Source of the DNA: Bacteroidia bacterium
GTDB lineage: Bacteria > Bacteroidota > Bacteroidia > Chitinophagales > Saprospiraceae
Reading direction: 5' to 3'
NCBI GenBank assembly: GCA_030431945.1
Contig: JAUIIF010000373.1
Location: forward strand, 1-5,029
Length of the DNA: 5,029 nucleotides
In this document: positions 1-5,029 of the stretch, piece after piece
Numbering within the stretch: position 1 is the stretch's first letter
Layout of the letters: every line of letters starts with the position of its first letter
Made by a program: the position numbers and the translations under genes
Notes under the pieces: model-generated
What the model was told of the DNA's origin: nothing
Databases searched by the model: none
Seen by the model: only the letters and a program-made list of their open reading frames with translations

Positions 1-24
1 AGTTCCGATAGCAAGGAGGCCCAT
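1..24 (-). CDS. Possible start of a leftward gene cut by the window edge (first 8 codons)
   Basis: On the minus strand an ATG at 24-22 opens a frame that stays open to the window edge and reads MGLLAIGT. A short hydrophobic start followed by IG and a polar residue recalls the N-terminus of TatA/TatE twin-arginine translocase subunits, but eight residues cannot establish a family. No convincing -7 element or ribosome binding site is visible just upstream. The same bases could equally be non-coding, or the end of a rightward frame that stops at 47-49. This is a weak call, kept only because the edge hides the rest. Confidence 0.15.
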
Positions 25-324
25 GGTCAGATTTTTTGGGGTGGAGTAAGGTTAGAAGCGGTGGGTACGTCCGCACCCGGCAGGATAAACCGAATGAAGG
101 AGTGGACACACGAGGAACGGTAGTCAGCTGCGCGCCGGATGTTCGGGAAAGAACATTGAACGGGTCTAAATTTTTCTGAGCTGGCCGCTCCGCTGACCCG
201 GTCGTTGCTGGCTGGGCGTGAAAACCGGAGCTTAGCCATAGCTGCCACGCAGGATTTTTGCCACGAAGCCAGCAACCATCAGGGCGCGGATCAGGTCGCG
301 AACGAAAAGTTTACATCAGTTCAT
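25..324. other. Intergenic stretch with no supported gene
   Basis: About 300 bases with no convincing coding sequence. Open frames here are short, rich in Arg, Ser and Pro, lack a recognisable domain, and one of them runs on through the tRNA gene. I looked for the hallmark sequences of SRP RNA, RNase P RNA and tmRNA and did not see them. A small inverted pair, GTTC-six bases-GAAC, lies near 139-152 and is too short to mean much. The stretch probably holds the upstream region of whatever gene lies to the left, plus the trailing region of the tRNA unit. Confidence 0.5.
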
Positions 325-361
325 AAAAAAAGCCGAGTACGAAAGCTCGTACTCGACTTTT
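325..361 (-). terminator. Rho-independent terminator of the tRNA-Asn transcript
   Basis: Read on the minus strand, the arm AGTCGAGTACG (358-348) and its partner CGTACTCGGCT (341-331) form an 11-bp stem with a single T-G wobble. They are separated by a 6-base loop and followed by a run of seven T residues (331-325). Four A residues ahead of the stem can pair with the T-run and lengthen it. The hairpin starts a few bases past the 3' end of the tRNA, where an intrinsic terminator for a single-gene tRNA transcript belongs. On the plus strand the T-run is only four bases, so stopping transcription from the left is less certain. Confidence 0.9.
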
Positions 362-364
362 ATG

Positions 365-438
365 CGCCTCAGGAAGGGCTCGAACCTTCGACCTACGGAT
401 TAACAGTCCGCCGCTCTAACCAACTGAGCTACTGAGGC
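365..438 (-). tRNA. trnN: tRNA-Asn (anticodon GTT)
   Basis: The minus strand folds into a complete 74-nt cloverleaf. The acceptor stem is GCCTCAG with CTGAGGC. The D arm is GCTC/GAGC around a loop containing GG. The anticodon stem is GCGGA/TCCGT with loop CTGTTAA, giving anticodon GTT, which decodes the asparagine codons AAC and AAU. The variable loop has five bases, and the T arm is GAAGG/CCTTC with loop TTCGAGC. The discriminator base is G, usual for tRNA-Asn. The 3' CCA is not encoded (the next bases are CAT), so it must be added after transcription. The gene stands alone, with its own promoter on the right and a terminator on the left. No base pair in the stems is broken, so it looks functional. 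Confidence 0.97.
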
Positions 439-456
439 ATTCTCGCGAAGCGGCTG

Positions 457-488
457 CAAATGTACGGTGGGTTCGTATAATTCACAAT
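457..488 (-). promoter_or_regulatory. Bacteroidota-type promoter of tRNA-Asn
   Basis: On the minus strand TACATTTG (464-457) matches the Bacteroidota -7 consensus TAnnTTTG at every fixed position. An ATTG element (488-485) lies 20 bp upstream, in the place of the -33 TTTG/TTG box. Transcription would begin near 450-453, leaving a leader of roughly 12-15 nt before the tRNA. The region further upstream (about 495-517) is A/T-rich, as is common ahead of strong stable-RNA promoters. The element assignment is read directly; the start point is inferred. Confidence 0.8.
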
Positions 489-564
489 AGTTGACGGAAA
501 AAATTGTTACTTTTTTTGTGCCCGTTTGGCGTGGGGTGGTTTTCTGAAAATTCAGCCCGCCCGC

Positions 565-593
565 TTTTACGCCGTCTTCAGGTCCTACCTTCG
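565..593 (+). promoter_or_regulatory. Candidate promoter for the pnuC-led gene group
   Basis: TACCTTCG at 586-593 differs from the Bacteroidota -7 consensus TAnnTTTG by one base. A TTTT tract at 565-568 lies 17 bp upstream, roughly where the -33 TTTG box should be. A start near 598 would leave a leader of about 15 nt before the ATG at 614. No Shine-Dalgarno sequence and no riboswitch-like fold is apparent between 500 and 613, so regulation by a vitamin-sensing leader RNA is not supported here. Confidence 0.45.
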
Positions 594-613
594 CCCCCGC
601 AACCCTCAGCTGA

Positions 614-1273
614 ATGGATACCCTCATCGAACAATTTCTGGCGGCCGGTTTTCTGGACTGGCTGGCCTTACTCACTTCGCTGGCCTACGTGTGGCTGGCT
701 GCCCGGGATAATAACTGGTGCTGGCTATTTGCGGCGGTGAGTACGGCGGTCTGGGCCTGGCAATCTTTTGTCGTCTACCAGTTGGTCTCCGATGGCTTCC
801 TCCAGTTGTTTTACTTCGTCATGGCCGGGGTCGGCTGGTGGCGCTGGCGCTGGCGGAAAACGGAGCAGGACGCTGCCTCGGTGGCCCGGGCGGAGGTGCT
901 GGACGACGTACTGGTGCCCGCCCGTGAGGTACCCTCGATACGACGGATGACCCTGACGGAGCACATTGTCGTGCTTGTCGGCGGACTGGTCGCCGGCTGG
1001 GCCTTGTACCTGTTCGTCAGCGGGCTTTTTGTCTCCGTCGCCACCCTGCCCGATGCCATCACCACGGTGTTCAGCATCGCCACGACTTTCCTGCTGATCG
1101 GGCGCCGGCTGGAAAACTGGCTCTACTGGATCGTCATCGATGCGGCCTACGTCTGGATCTACGGTAAGAGCGGAGCCCTCCTCTTTGCCGTCATGATGGT
1201 CCTCAACATCGGCATGGCCGTTTACGGCTACCGCAACTGGCGGCGGGAGTTGCTCCGCACCGAACCTCAGTGA
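614..1273 (+). CDS. pnuC: PnuC-family vitamin transporter (nicotinamide riboside or a related vitamin)
   Basis: This 219-residue inner-membrane protein belongs to the PnuC family, facilitators that let nicotinamide riboside, or in relatives thiamine or riboflavin, into the cell, where a kinase traps it. Hydrophobic helices occupy about 14-30, 36-58, 60-78, 118-140, 148-163, 168-183 and 187-205, fitting the seven-helix PnuC/SWEET-like plan. Family-like motifs are the aromatic YFV...GVGWWRW at 67-78, and RRLENWLYWIVID at 164-176 followed by a Tyr-rich last helix ending YGYRNW. A charged linker of about 38 residues (79-116) joins the two halves. Length is normal. The ATG is preceded directly by an in-frame TGA, so no upstream extension is possible. 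The next gene starts 22 bp downstream and probably shares its transcript. No NAD, thiamine or riboflavin gene is adjacent, so the substrate cannot be fixed from context; the family call is firm, the exact vitamin is not. Confidence 0.9.
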   Translation: MDTLIEQFLAAGFLDWLALLTSLAYVWLAARDNNWCWLFAAVSTAVWAWQSFVVYQLVSDGFLQLFYFVMAGVGWWRWRWRKTEQDAASVARAEVLDDVLVPAREVPSIRRMTLTEHIVVLVGGLVAGWALYLFVSGLFVSVATLPDAITTVFSIATTFLLIGRRLENWLYWIVIDAAYVWIYGKSGALLFAVMMVLNIGMAVYGYRNWRRELLRTEPQ

Positions 1274-1295
1274 TGCCCTGCTGGTTAAAGCCTGT

Positions 1296-2354
1296 ATGGC
1301 CACTACTGTCAATACCCGCTTACTCAACGCTGTCTTACGCCTGGCGCTCCTGATCGGAGCGGTCATCATCCTTTACTACGCCAAGGGGCTGCTGCTGCCA
1401 CTGGCCGTAGCGGGCTTACTGGCGATGCTCCTTAACCCGGTTGATGAGCAACTCCGCCGCTGGGGGTTGTCTCCGGGGCTGTCCATTGCCGGGGCTACCG
1501 GGGTGCTGCTGCTCTTTTTTCTCGGCGTCTTCGCCGCCGTTGGCCAGCAGGCCGCCAGCTTTGCGGACAGCTGGCCGGAAACCAAACAAAACATCGCTAA
1601 ACAACTGGATAACCTGCGGGAAGAATACGACCTGAAAGGCTTTATTCCTGAGATCTCCACGGCCGGAAAGGAAGCAGGGGAGGAACAGCAAATGAACCTC
1701 TCCCAACTGCCGGTGAGCGGCTCGGGCATCATGAGCTTTTTCAGTGGCACCTTCGGGGTGCTGGGCGACTTCCTGCTGATGCTGGTGTACGTCGTGCTGT
1801 TCCTCAGCCAGAAAGATCGTTTGCGGGAGTTCCTGCTCCGGCGCATGCCCGATGAGCGCCGCGGTGTTACCCATCAGGCCGTTAACGAAAGCCGGGATAT
1901 TGTCCAGAAGTACCTGCGCGGACGCTTGATTTTAATCGCCATACTTACCGTACTCTACAGCATTGGTTTCCTGATTATCGGGCTGGATTATGCCGTGCTG
2001 ATTGCCGTACTGGTCGCCATTCTCAGCATCATTCCTTACCTCGGCAACATCATCGGTGGCGCTTTTGCCATGGCACTGGCGTTTGCCGACGGCGGCGGCA
2101 GCACCGCCGTTATCGGCGTCGTCATTACCATGTCGCTGGCCCAGGTACTGGAAAGTTACGTACTGACGCCCCTCATTGTGGGCGACGAAGTAGACATTAA
2201 CCCCCTGACGACGATCGTTTGCGTGGTCGGGATGACGATCCTCTGGGGCCCGGTAGGGGCCATTGTCGCCATTCCCGTTTTTGCCATCCTGCGCATCGTT
2301 TTCAGTCACCTCGATGGGTTGCGGGATTACGCTTACCTCATGGGGCAGGAATAG
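1296..2354 (+). CDS. AI-2E family transporter (PerM/TqsA/YdiK-like, DUF20)
   Basis: A 352-residue polytopic inner-membrane protein of the AI-2E/DUF20 family. The N-terminal helix pair (about 12-29 and 31-48) carries the family-like pattern P35...A...LLNPV and is followed by a helix at 62-82. A hydrophilic segment at about 83-148 is probably a soluble loop between helices. The C-terminal membrane block begins around 205 and contains IPYLGNIIGG at 246-255 and ESYVLTPLIVG at 286-296, the two best signatures of the family, ending in a Gly/Pro-rich helix (WGPVGAIVAIPVF). Length is typical (about 340-370). Family members have been linked to autoinducer-2 export (TqsA) and to Na+/H+ antiport, but most are uncharacterised, so neither role should be assumed. 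No promoter or ribosome binding site is evident in the 22 bp after pnuC, which suggests co-transcription with it. Confidence 0.92.
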   Translation: MATTVNTRLLNAVLRLALLIGAVIILYYAKGLLLPLAVAGLLAMLLNPVDEQLRRWGLSPGLSIAGATGVLLLFFLGVFAAVGQQAASFADSWPETKQNIAKQLDNLREEYDLKGFIPEISTAGKEAGEEQQMNLSQLPVSGSGIMSFFSGTFGVLGDFLLMLVYVVLFLSQKDRLREFLLRRMPDERRGVTHQAVNESRDIVQKYLRGRLILIAILTVLYSIGFLIIGLDYAVLIAVLVAILSIIPYLGNIIGGAFAMALAFADGGGSTAVIGVVITMSLAQVLESYVLTPLIVGDEVDINPLTTIVCVVGMTILWGPVGAIVAIPVFAILRIVFSHLDGLRDYAYLMGQE

Positions 2355-2365
2355 GTTCTCGCCGG

Positions 2366-2380
2366 AGGTACGTACCTTGC
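2366..2380 (+). promoter_or_regulatory. Candidate promoter or operator: 12-bp palindrome overlapping a -7-like element
   Basis: The 51-bp gap after the AI-2E gene contains AGGTACGTACCT (2366-2377), a perfect 12-bp palindrome. Its right half overlaps TACCTTGC (2373-2380), which loosely resembles the -7 box TAnnTTTG but has two mismatches. No good -33 box stands at the expected distance. The site could be an internal promoter with an operator for the gene at 2406, or a chance palindrome. Confidence 0.3.
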
Positions 2381-2405
2381 GGGCCTACCCAAAGATTCAG
2401 CTTTT

Positions 2406-2855
2406 ATGGAAGTTCTCTACATTGCCCTCCAACACGCACACTCCGGCCTCCGCTGGGTCGTTCTTGCGCTCCTCATTGCGGCCATCGTCAAGGCCGGCGG
2501 TAAGCGTCGTGGCGGCACCGTTTATCCGGGCAAGGATAAACTGGCCCTCTTCGCCCTCATCAGCGTTCACTTACAACTCATCATCGGTCTGGTGCTGTAC
2601 CTCTGGCTGAGCCCCCTGGTGAGCTTTGCGGGCGACGTCATGGGGAACTCCGTCACGCGGTTCTACACCGTTGAGCACCTGCTGGGCATGATCATCGGCA
2701 TTGCCCTGGTCACCATTGGCTACTCGAAGGCCAAGCGCCAGGCGGAACTCAATAAAGGCTGGAAGACCATCGGCACCTTTTACCTGATCGGTCTGCTCGT
2801 GATCCTGGTTTCTATCCCCTGGCCGTTTCGTAACCTGGGGGCGGGCTGGTTTTAA
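2406..2855 (+). CDS. Small four-helix membrane protein with intramembrane histidines, function unknown
   Basis: A 149-residue protein with four predicted membrane helices at about 13-30, 46-68, 88-108 and 122-138, and no signal peptide or soluble domain. Histidines sit at the starts of, or within, three helices: H10 and H12 in a QHAHSGLRW motif, H55 in SVHLQLIIG and H91 in VEHLLG. That layout resembles four-helix b-type haem proteins such as cytochrome b561-like domains, and I recall similar Bacteroidota proteins being labelled 'cytochrome B', but haem binding is inference only. The end, IPWPFRNLGAGWF, is compact and distinctive. Basic residues cluster after helix 1 (KAGGKRR), helix 3 (SKAKR) and helix 4. 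The methyltransferase gene starts 9 bp after the stop, so the two are probably translated from one message. No known pathway is suggested by the neighbours. Confidence 0.85.
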   Translation: MEVLYIALQHAHSGLRWVVLALLIAAIVKAGGKRRGGTVYPGKDKLALFALISVHLQLIIGLVLYLWLSPLVSFAGDVMGNSVTRFYTVEHLLGMIIGIALVTIGYSKAKRQAELNKGWKTIGTFYLIGLLVILVSIPWPFRNLGAGWF

Positions 2856-2864
2856 GTCCATCCG

Positions 2865-3557
2865 GTGGCCGGCGAATACGATAAAGTTACGGCGGGGCAC
2901 TACGCTGCTTACCGACCGCCGCTGCACGTACCGATCCTGCAGCTGGCCCTCGCGGATGACGAGCGGTTTGCCCGGGCGCTGGATGTTGGCTGCGGTACCG
3001 GCCGCTCCACCCTGGCCCTGCAGCACTGGAGCCGTCAGGTACTCGGCACGGACCCCAGCCCGGAGATGATCGCGGCCACCAGGCCCCGGGCCGGGGTAAC
3101 GTTTGCCCTGCAACCAGGTACGGACATCGCGGCCGGGCTGCCCCGCTCCTCTTTTGATCTGGTCACTTTCGCCGGGTCCCTTTTTTACCTGAACGCAGCA
3201 ACCACCTGTGCCCGCCTCCAGCCCCTGCTGGCCCCCGGCGCTGCCGTCATTGTTTATGACTTTGAGGTGCAGCTGGCCCCGGTTTTCGACCGCCTGGGCG
3301 TTACTCCGGCCACGGGCACGTATCAGCACACCAGGAATTTCAGCGGGCTGGCGGACTGCTCGCTGCACGAGCAGGTTGGCCGGCAGGAAGTGCTGGCCTT
3401 CTCCGCTACGGCTACGGAGTTGGCGCACCTGCTGTTTTCCGTCCGGGACTGGCGCACCGGCCCCCTCGCGAAGTATACTTTTACGGAACTGGTCGGAGCA
3501 TTGCCCGCCACGACGAGCCTCCGGGCCGCAGCATACCTGACCCGCTACCGGGCCTGA
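2865..3557 (+). CDS. Class I SAM-dependent methyltransferase, substrate unknown
   Basis: A 230-residue cytosolic protein with the Rossmann-like methyltransferase fold. Motif I is ALDVGCGTGRST (38-49), the glycine-rich loop that binds S-adenosylmethionine. D63 in LGTDPSPEMI is the acidic residue expected to hold the ribose hydroxyls. SFDLVTFAGSLFYL (96-109) is the strand-4 motif, and VIVYDFEVQL near 128-137 is the next strand. The N-terminal YDKVTAGHYAAYRPP resembles the capping segment of small-molecule methyltransferases of the ubiE/trans-aconitate type. The C-terminal half is variable and gives no substrate clue. The start is taken as GTG: it is the first start codon after the in-frame stop of the preceding gene, four codons back, and the Y-x-x-x-Y...RPP segment requires nearly all of this N-terminus. 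The 9-bp gap suggests coupling with the membrane protein upstream. The gene ends only 14 bp from the convergent ABC ATPase gene. Confidence 0.87.
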   Translation: MAGEYDKVTAGHYAAYRPPLHVPILQLALADDERFARALDVGCGTGRSTLALQHWSRQVLGTDPSPEMIAATRPRAGVTFALQPGTDIAAGLPRSSFDLVTFAGSLFYLNAATTCARLQPLLAPGAAVIVYDFEVQLAPVFDRLGVTPATGTYQHTRNFSGLADCSLHEQVGRQEVLAFSATATELAHLLFSVRDWRTGPLAKYTFTELVGALPATTSLRAAAYLTRYRA

Positions 3558-3569
3558 ACCCGCAGGGTT
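3557..3569. terminator. Weak hairpin between convergent genes
   Basis: AACCC (3557-3561), loop GCA and GGGTT (3565-3569) form a perfect 5-bp hairpin that fills the 14-bp gap between the two convergent stop codons. Neither strand shows a T-run after it, so it is a poor candidate for an intrinsic terminator. It is listed because it is the only structure available to separate the two converging transcripts. Confidence 0.2.
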
Positions 3570-3571
3570 GC

Positions 3572-4321
3572 TTACTTTACCAGTCCTCCCGCCTGCTGCA
3601 GGAGAGCCAACTGACCCCCGAAAGCTTGCCGGAGCAGTTCGGGGGTAAATACTTCGGCCGTTTCCCCGTAAGCGATGAGTCGCTGATTGAGCAGGACCAC
3701 GTGGTCGAAATAGTCCGGCACGGCCTGCAGGTCGTGGTGCACGACCAGCAGGGTTTTGCCGGCGGCAGACAGCTTGCGCAGGACCGCAATAATCTTTTCT
3801 TCCGTGGGGATATCCACCCCGACGAAGGGCTCGTCCAGCAGGAGAACCTCAGCCTGTTGCGCCAGGGCCCGGGCCAGGAAGGTCCGCTGCTGTTGCCCGC
3901 CGGAGAGCTCCCCGATCTGGCGGTGCTGCAGGTTCGCGATGCCCAGTTCCGCCAGCGCTTCGTCCGCCAGCCGGTGGTCTTCCTTACTCAGCCGCTGAAA
4001 GACCTTCTTGTGGGGGTAGCGCCCCATCAGCACGACATCCCGCACCGTAGCGGGGAAGGTAAAATCGATCTCACTCCGCTGCGGAACGTAAACGACCCGC
4101 CGCCGGACCTGCTGTACCTCCTGGCCCAACACCTGAATGGTGCCCGTGTAATCTTCAATCAGGCCCAGGATGGCTTTGAGCAACGTGGATTTTCCCGAGC
4201 CGTTAGGCCCCAGGATACCGTAGCGGTGGCCTTCTCCTATTTCCAGGAAAATGTTACTCAGTACCCGTTTCCGGTCGTAGGCAACGGAGAGGTCGGAGAT
4301 GGAAATGGCTGGTACAGACAT
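3572..4321 (-). CDS. Metal ABC transporter ATP-binding protein (TroB/MntB/ZnuC-like)
   Basis: A 249-residue ATPase that powers import of a transition metal (Mn2+, Zn2+ or Fe2+) through a partner permease on the inner face of the membrane. All catalytic parts are intact: A-loop aromatic Y15, Walker A GPNGSGKST (38-46), Q-loop Q81, signature LSGGQ (139-143), Walker B VLLLDE (159-164) with catalytic E164, the D-loop following at about 167-170, and switch H196 in VVHHDL. The segment SEIDFTFPATVRDVVLMGRYPH is typical of the Mn/Zn subfamily. The ATG at 4321 is preferred because the protein then opens MSVPAISISDLSVAY, as in relatives, 10 bp after the upstream stop; a GTG at 4342 would add seven residues and overlap the upstream gene by 11 bp. 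The gene follows the metal-binding protein gene in one operon and is the last in it, since a convergent gene lies next. Confidence 0.95.
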   Translation of the reverse strand: MSVPAISISDLSVAYDRKRVLSNIFLEIGEGHRYGILGPNGSGKSTLLKAILGLIEDYTGTIQVLGQEVQQVRRRVVYVPQRSEIDFTFPATVRDVVLMGRYPHKKVFQRLSKEDHRLADEALAELGIANLQHRQIGELSGGQQQRTFLARALAQQAEVLLLDEPFVGVDIPTEEKIIAVLRKLSAAGKTLLVVHHDLQAVPDYFDHVVLLNQRLIAYGETAEVFTPELLRQAFGGQLALLQQAGGLVK

Positions 4322-4331
4322 GGATAGTGAA

Positions 4332-5029
4332 TTAGGCAACACCGCGGTTGATACGATTGACCATGAAAAAAAAGGCGCCGCCCATTACCCCCAGGATGAT
4401 GGCCAGCAGGATGAACTGTTGCCCCCGCTCGGGGCCGAGTGCCGCCCCGATGTCTGCGCGGTTGCCCCGGAGTGCTTCCACGATGGTGGTGGTATTGTAG
4501 CGCAGCATCCCTTCGTAAGTGCCCGCTTCCGTATCGGGCTCTCCTAAAGAGTCAGCGTAGAGGTAGCCACCGATGATGACGTCGTTATCGGTGGCGATTT
4601 GCCGGATGAGTTTGGGGTTAATCGTGCTTTCCACGAAAATGGCCGGCACCCCGGAGGCGCGGATGATGGTCGTAAGCCGATTCACGTCGTCGGTCTGTAC
4701 CTCCGCATCCGTGCTGGTGCCCAGCGCCGCTTCTACCTGAATACCGTAGTGGCGGCCGTAGTACCGGAAGGCATCGTGGCTCGTGATCAGGATCCGGTTC
4801 TCCTCCGGGATGGAAGCAATTTGCCGGAAGATTTCCTGGTCCAGGGCCGTAAGCTGCTGCAAATACACGTTGGCGTTGAATTCGTACACCTTGCGGTTGA
4901 AGGGGTCCAGCTCAATGAGGGCATCCCGGATATTGCTGACGTAGGTCAGGCCGTTTTTGGCCGTCATCCAGGCGTGGGGATCGCTGGCGTTGGCGTATTC
5001 CTCACTGGCAATGGCGCCGATGCCCTCGG
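4332..5029 (-). CDS. Metal ABC transporter substrate-binding protein (TroA/MntC/ZnuA-like), 5' end missing, with C-terminal membrane helix
   Basis: The last 231 residues of a periplasmic metal-binding protein of the ZnuA/TroA family (PF01297, cluster A-I), which delivers Mn, Zn or Fe to the membrane transporter. The reading frame is open to the window edge, so signal peptide and N-lobe start are outside. Family ligands are visible in order: H18 in SDPHAW, H84 in TSHDAF, E133 in FVES and D159 in YADSLG, the His-His-Glu-Asp set of TroA/PsaA/MntC. The long backbone helix around 21-65 contains the classic DPFN...Y..N...Y pattern. No His-rich loop, common in ZnuA, is present in the visible part. 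Ordinary family members end shortly after the Y-N-x-x-T-I-V-x-A-L segment (177-186). Here about 45 more residues follow, including a hydrophobic helix at about 205-223 and a basic tail NRINRGVA, which predicts a C-terminal inner-membrane anchor. The ATPase gene begins 10 bp after the stop. Confidence 0.93.
   Translation of the reverse strand, partial: EGIGAIASEEYANASDPHAWMTAKNGLTYVSNIRDALIELDPFNRKVYEFNANVYLQQLTALDQEIFRQIASIPEENRILITSHDAFRYYGRHYGIQVEAALGTSTDAEVQTDDVNRLTTIIRASGVPAIFVESTINPKLIRQIATDNDVIIGGYLYADSLGEPDTEAGTYEGMLRYNTTTIVEALRGNRADIGAALGPERGQQFILLAIILGVMGGAFFFMVNRINRGVA

Noticed and set aside
27..275. 82-codon minus-strand open frame in the left intergenic stretch
   Set aside because: Composition is Ser/Arg/Pro-rich, with no domain, no promoter and no ribosome binding site. 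It would also end without relation to its neighbours.
226..312. Short minus-strand peptide frame reading …VRDLIRALMVAGFVAKILRGSYG before a TAA
   Set aside because: It looks membrane-like, but a TGA lies just upstream and the only ATG leaves about 15 residues. It is too short and unsupported to call a gene or a gene remnant.
205..435. 76-codon plus-strand open frame in the left intergenic stretch
   Set aside because: It runs through the terminator and the antisense of the tRNA gene, so it is a chance open frame.
491..518. TTGAC followed by TACTTTTTTTG as a possible rightward promoter for pnuC
   Set aside because: The spacing between the elements is only about 14 bp, and the T-tract is better explained as the A/T-rich upstream region of the leftward tRNA promoter. 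The TACCTTCG at 586 is closer to the start codon and fits better.
725..1369. 214-codon minus-strand open frame opposite pnuC
   Set aside because: The translation is rich in Asp, Gly, His and Pro without hydrophobic core or motif. It lies antisense to a well-supported PnuC gene and runs into the AI-2E gene.
2571..3428. 285-codon open frame on the minus strand opposite the small membrane protein and methyltransferase genes
   Set aside because: It is antisense to two genes with clear domain or helix structure. Its translation is Gly/Arg/Gln-rich with no recognisable domain, as expected of a high-GC shadow frame.
3626..4327. 233-codon plus-strand open frame opposite the ABC ATPase
   Set aside because: The opposite strand encodes a complete ATPase with every nucleotide-binding motif. 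The plus-strand frame shows no family features.

Overview
The window looks like chromosomal DNA from a member of the Bacteroidota with a fairly high GC content. The best clue is the promoter of the tRNA gene. It reads TACATTTG, an exact match to the Bacteroidota sigma-A -7 consensus TAnnTTTG, with an ATTG element 20 bp upstream. Start codons also lack clear Shine-Dalgarno sequences, which is usual in that phylum. The protein styles (PnuC, a small His-containing membrane protein ending in PWPF...GWF, a TroA-like metal transporter) would fit a Saprospiria/Lewinella-like or Cytophagales-like lineage, but that finer placement is inference.

Layout: positions 1-324 hold no gene I can support, except possibly the first eight codons of a leftward gene at the left edge. 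A tRNA-Asn(GTT) gene follows on the minus strand (365-438), with its own promoter to the right and a strong hairpin terminator to the left. From 614 to 3557 four genes run rightward: a PnuC-family vitamin transporter, an AI-2E/PerM-family (DUF20) transporter, a four-helix membrane protein of unknown function with conserved-looking histidines, and a class I SAM-dependent methyltransferase. The gaps are 22, 51 and 9 bp. The first pair and the last pair are probably co-transcribed; a possible promoter with a 12-bp palindrome sits in the 51-bp gap.

From the right edge to 3572 two genes run leftward and converge on the methyltransferase gene. One is a TroA/MntC-like periplasmic metal-binding protein whose 5' end lies outside the window; the other is its ABC ATPase. 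Together they form the 3' part of a transition-metal (Mn, Zn or Fe) import operon. The permease is not downstream of the ATPase, so it must lie upstream or elsewhere.

The most unusual feature is a C-terminal extension with a transmembrane helix on the metal-binding protein, which would tether it to the inner membrane. I did not find a clear new defence system, mobile element, CRISPR array or riboswitch. Most of the window is ordinary housekeeping and transport DNA.
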